Source: Bacillota bacterium (GTDB lineage: Bacteria > Bacillota > UBA5301 > Bu52). From it: a stretch of 64,000 bases of DNA. Within the stretch, counting starts at the first letter, position 1. Each line of letters opens with the position of its first letter. The stretch spans positions 1 to 64,000 of the forward strand of contig JADBKO010000015.1 of assembly GCA_014896355.1 (NCBI GenBank). The letters are read 5' to 3'. The notes under the pieces are model-generated. The model did not search any database and had not been told where the DNA came from. It saw nothing but the letters and a program-made list of their open reading frames with translations. Below, piece after piece: positions 61,626-64,000 of this stretch. Both the position numbers and the translations under genes were made by a program.

Positions 61626-62377
61626 CAGGTTTCGCCTACCCCAGCCTTCCACCACCGCCTGGCGAAGTCCCACACGTCACCCGCGCTGGCCAAGCGGCGG
61701 CTTCGCATGATCTTCCAGGCCCGCCAGCCTGCACGCATAATATCACCCGCGCGCAGGCTCAGTATGCAACGCACCGACGCCTGAAAGGTCCGCTGCTGAA
61801 AGTCCGGAATCACCCGAAAGCGCGGGGGGGAGGCTGGATGGGCATGGGAAAGCAGCCATCCCGTCACAGGAGACAGCACAGACCAGAGGATCCCCGCCCC
61901 CCAGGCGGTGGTGGCCGGATCGCCGGTGCCCGCCCGCACCTCCCATTGCACCAAGTCCGCCTGAATGGGCAATTCCTGCAGGGATTTCCAGGCAATTTCC
62001 AACAGGTGGCGGTGATGCCCGGGCAGGTCTCTCCACCATTGGTGCCAATGCTGCCTTAGATGAGCCAGGTCCTGTAAGACAGCCTGGAGGGAAAGCTCAA
62101 GGGGCGGATGAGGAGGCGGCGGGTTGGCCGCAGCATCGCTCGGCGCGAAATCCACAGGAATCCCGCCCGGCCCGGAGACGGCTCTGGGAGCCCTGCCGAC
62201 CTCCAGAGCCAACCAGCGCTCCCACGGCCCCACTTGCAGCCGCAAAAGGGCCTGGCGCAAAGAGCGGCGCGAATTGTAACGGACCTCCACGTGGACGGGC
62301 AGGCGCCCCACCCACACGGCCAGCGCCGCCAACGCCAGCCCCAGCATCATCAGGACTGCGAGGGTCCAGCCCAGCAT
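61625..62377 (-). CDS. DUF2953 membrane-anchored protein
   Basis: A 250-residue protein with one N-terminal membrane helix (about 3-24) and a beta-strand-rich start (VHVEVRYN), followed by a Trp/His-rich helical part and a conserved C-terminal pattern of the DUF2953 family. Such genes sit next to ytfJ in spore formers, and a sporulation role is assumed only from this. ATG 62377 lies just 6 bases before scpB ends, and its own end overlaps ytfJ. Confidence 0.8.
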   Translation of the reverse strand: MLGWTLAVLMMLGLALAALAVWVGRLPVHVEVRYNSRRSLRQALLRLQVGPWERWLALEVGRAPRAVSGPGGIPVDFAPSDAAANPPPPHPPLELSLQAVLQDLAHLRQHWHQWWRDLPGHHRHLLEIAWKSLQELPIQADLVQWEVRAGTGDPATTAWGAGILWSVLSPVTGWLLSHAHPASPPRFRVIPDFQQRTFQASVRCILSLRAGDIMRAGWRAWKIMRSRRLASAGDVWDFARRWWKAGVGET

Positions 62378-62383
62378 TCATCT

Positions 62384-63043
62384 TCAGCCCGTTCCCGCCG
62401 AACTGTTGCTATTTTCTCCCTGGGCCGGCCGACTATGCAGAGCAGAGCCGGGCTGGGAGTCCAACAGGGTGGGAGGGTCCCCAAGGGGCGGCAGGTCGGC
62501 CAGGGAAAAGAGGCCGAACATCTGCAGGAACTCCGGAGTGGTCCCGTACAGAATCGGACGGCCCGGTGCTTCCTTGCGTCCCACCTCGGCCACGAGCCCC
62601 CGCTCCACCAGCGTGTTCAGAGAGCCCTCCACCCGGACACCCCGGATCGCCTCGATCTCCGCCCTGGTCACGGGTTGACGGTACGCCACCACGGCCAAAG
62701 TCTCCAGAGCCGCGGCGGAAAGAGGCGCAGGTTCCCGTTCTCCTGTCAGCTCCGCCAGGTATGCGGCCAGCTCAGGTCGTGTGACCAATTGCCAGCCCCC
62801 GGCCACCCTCCGCAGAACCAGCCCGGACTGGCGCTCCTGCAGATCATCGGCCAGGCTGCGGAGCAACGGGCCCACGCTCTCCGTGTCCACGTGCAAGATC
62901 CGAGCCAGGTGTTCCTCCGCCAACGGGCCCCCGGCGGCAAACAGGGCCGCCTCCAGCACGGCTTTGGCTTGGCTGGGGGTCAACCCTGGACGGCCCCGGC
63001 CGGTAGCCGCATCGTTGGGATCACAAGATTGCGCACCCATCAT
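62384..63043 (-). CDS. scpB: Segregation and condensation protein B
   Basis: With ScpA and SMC it forms the bacterial condensin. The 219-residue protein has the winged-helix pair typical of ScpB, with VLEAALFAAGGPL near the start and PLSAAALETLAVVAYRQPVTRAEIEAIRGV, LVERGLV and PILYGTTPEFLQMFGL. The last ~35 residues are Ser/Pro-rich. Its ATG overlaps the scpA stop. Confidence 0.95.
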   Translation of the reverse strand: MMGAQSCDPNDAATGRGRPGLTPSQAKAVLEAALFAAGGPLAEEHLARILHVDTESVGPLLRSLADDLQERQSGLVLRRVAGGWQLVTRPELAAYLAELTGEREPAPLSAAALETLAVVAYRQPVTRAEIEAIRGVRVEGSLNTLVERGLVAEVGRKEAPGRPILYGTTPEFLQMFGLFSLADLPPLGDPPTLLDSQPGSALHSRPAQGENSNSSAGTG

Positions 63044-63945
63044 TCTGATCGCTTTCCCGCCTCTGCGGGTGGAGTCCCCCTTTTCGGAGCCCCTTGCCCA
63101 ACGCCTGCCTTATGGGGGCGGGCGGCCAGGTAGAGCTCGCCGTAGCTATCTTCCTGCCAGGCCCAGACCCGCTCCATGCGGATGAGCTCCAGCAATGCCA
63201 GAAACGTCACCACCACCTGCAGACGGTGGTGTTGGCCCTCCACCAGCTGGGCGAAAGTGACATGCCCTTCCCGCCGGATCCTGCGCCAGATTTCCAGCAG
63301 GCGCCGCCGCAGGGACACGGGCTGAGGTCGCAACGCCACAACCTGGGGCCGCAGGGACAGGCGCTTCAAACATCGCTGCCACGCTTCCGCCAGCAATGTC
63401 ACGGGCACCGCCGGCAGCCGCTCGTCCGCCGGCGGCTCCACCGGGCCGGCGACAGCCATGCCCTGCCGCTCCAGCTCCCCCGCTTGGTTCTCCACCTGAT
63501 TGCGGGCCCAGGCCGCCAGCGCTTTCAGGCGGGCCCAAACATCCGGCAAACGGCCGGAGCCGTCCAGATAGCCTCCCCAGTAGTACTTGCGGGCTTCCTG
63601 CCACAGGTCCTGCAAATAGCCGGCAGCATCCTTGAAACGCTGGTATTCCGCCAGGCGCCGCCGGAAAGCCAGGGCCGGATCCAGCTCCAGGTCCTCCCCG
63701 TCGCCGGCGGGCCGGGACGGGCGTGGCACGAGTTCCCGCGCTTTCAGGTACATCAGGGTGGCGGCCATCACCAGGAAATTGGCGGCCCGCTCCAGCTCGA
63801 AACTCTCCAGGGGCACCCTTTCGAGGTAGGCGAGAAACTGCTCCGCCAGGCGGGCAATGGGAATGTCATAGACACTGACCTTCTCCTGCCGCACCAGATG
63901 CAGCAGCACGTCCATGGGCCCCTGGAAGACCTCCAGGTCCACCAT
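63040..63945 (-). CDS. scpA: Segregation and condensation protein A
   Basis: The kleisin subunit that bridges SMC heads. The 301-residue protein has the N-terminal LEVFQGPMDVLLHLVRQEKVSVYDIPIARLAEQFL motif, LVMAATLMYLKARELVPRP, and the C-terminal VTFLALLELIRMERV helix. ATG 63945 is backed by GGAGG 8 bases upstream; the frame remains open to the right edge (Ala/Pro-rich), which I take as non-coding or part of an upstream gene. It overlaps scpB by 4 bases. Confidence 0.94.
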   Translation of the reverse strand: MVDLEVFQGPMDVLLHLVRQEKVSVYDIPIARLAEQFLAYLERVPLESFELERAANFLVMAATLMYLKARELVPRPSRPAGDGEDLELDPALAFRRRLAEYQRFKDAAGYLQDLWQEARKYYWGGYLDGSGRLPDVWARLKALAAWARNQVENQAGELERQGMAVAGPVEPPADERLPAVPVTLLAEAWQRCLKRLSLRPQVVALRPQPVSLRRRLLEIWRRIRREGHVTFAQLVEGQHHRLQVVVTFLALLELIRMERVWAWQEDSYGELYLAARPHKAGVGQGAPKRGTPPAEAGKRSE

Positions 63946-64000
63946 GATGGCAGCCTCCGGCGCAGCCGGGGCCGGGCCGGGTGCCGCCGGTTTTGCCGGG

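Noticed and set aside
1-64000. CRISPR arrays, insertion sequences, rRNA
   Set aside because: No regularly spaced repeats, transposase frames with flanking inverted repeats, or rRNA-like stretches were found on reading through.

Overview
The window is GC-rich, gene-dense chromosomal DNA from what looks like a high-GC, endospore-forming Bacillota. The spore genes visible are spoVK, sigH, spoIVA and ytfJ/gerW. The gene orders miaB-mutS-mutL-miaA-hfq-spoVK, der-plsY-gpsA-spoIVA and scpA-scpB-DUF2953-ytfJ are Firmicutes-type, and lysine is made through dapL plus dapF. Frequent GTG/TTG starts, strong Shine-Dalgarno sites and long antisense open frames fit a high-GC member such as the Limnochordia, Symbiobacteriia or Thermaerobacter relatives. 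That placement is inference. No phage, insertion sequence or CRISPR array was seen.

Layout. 1-3100 (+): the 3' end of hutI, a DUF421/DUF4363 pair and pfkA. 3149-14253 (+): miaB, mutS, mutL, a methyltransferase, miaA, hfq, spoVK, then three little-known coupled genes (GTPase, membrane protein, small CxxC membrane protein). 14280-17751 (+): dapF, dapL and a YnbB-type PLP enzyme. 18001-24816 (+): speD, sigH, DUF554, a HEAT-repeat protein, surE, small proteins and ddl. 24811-26584: lexA facing a yneA-like LysM gene across a shared region rich in SOS-box-like sites. 26910-29249: a tyrosine recombinase, an FmdB-type zinc ribbon and a TIGR04086 membrane protein. 29135-34501 (-): an asparagine synthetase gene broken by an internal deletion, a histidine kinase/response regulator pair, an acidic secreted protein and a small conserved-looking protein. 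Two TTTCAT triplet arrays with an 11-bp period lie here. 34726-42254: tRNA-Trp, proS, a TPR protein, an EF-G paralogue, a large secreted protein and tRNA-Pro. 42367-63945 (-): thrB, spoIVA-gpsA-plsY-der, a DUF512 radical SAM protein, rpsA, ispH, plsC, cmk, aroA, tyrA, aroF, an aroH-hisC fusion, a HutP-family gene, rluB, ytfJ, DUF2953, scpB and scpA.

How it works together. The right-hand minus-strand block is largely one aromatic-amino-acid operon (aroF, aroH-hisC, tyrA, aroA) that runs on into cmk and plsC. It is headed by a HutP-like RNA-binding protein and a structured leader, so control by antitermination or attenuation is plausible. The leader has a promoter candidate, a hairpin presenting two UAG triplets, a 16-bp-stem hairpin and a His-Trp-Trp mini-ORF. 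The chorismate mutase/HisC fusion keeps a full Shine-Dalgarno and ATG inside its linker. The other notable regulatory picture is the two-component system at 31279-33413, whose likely operators lie in front of the secreted protein and of the broken asnB.
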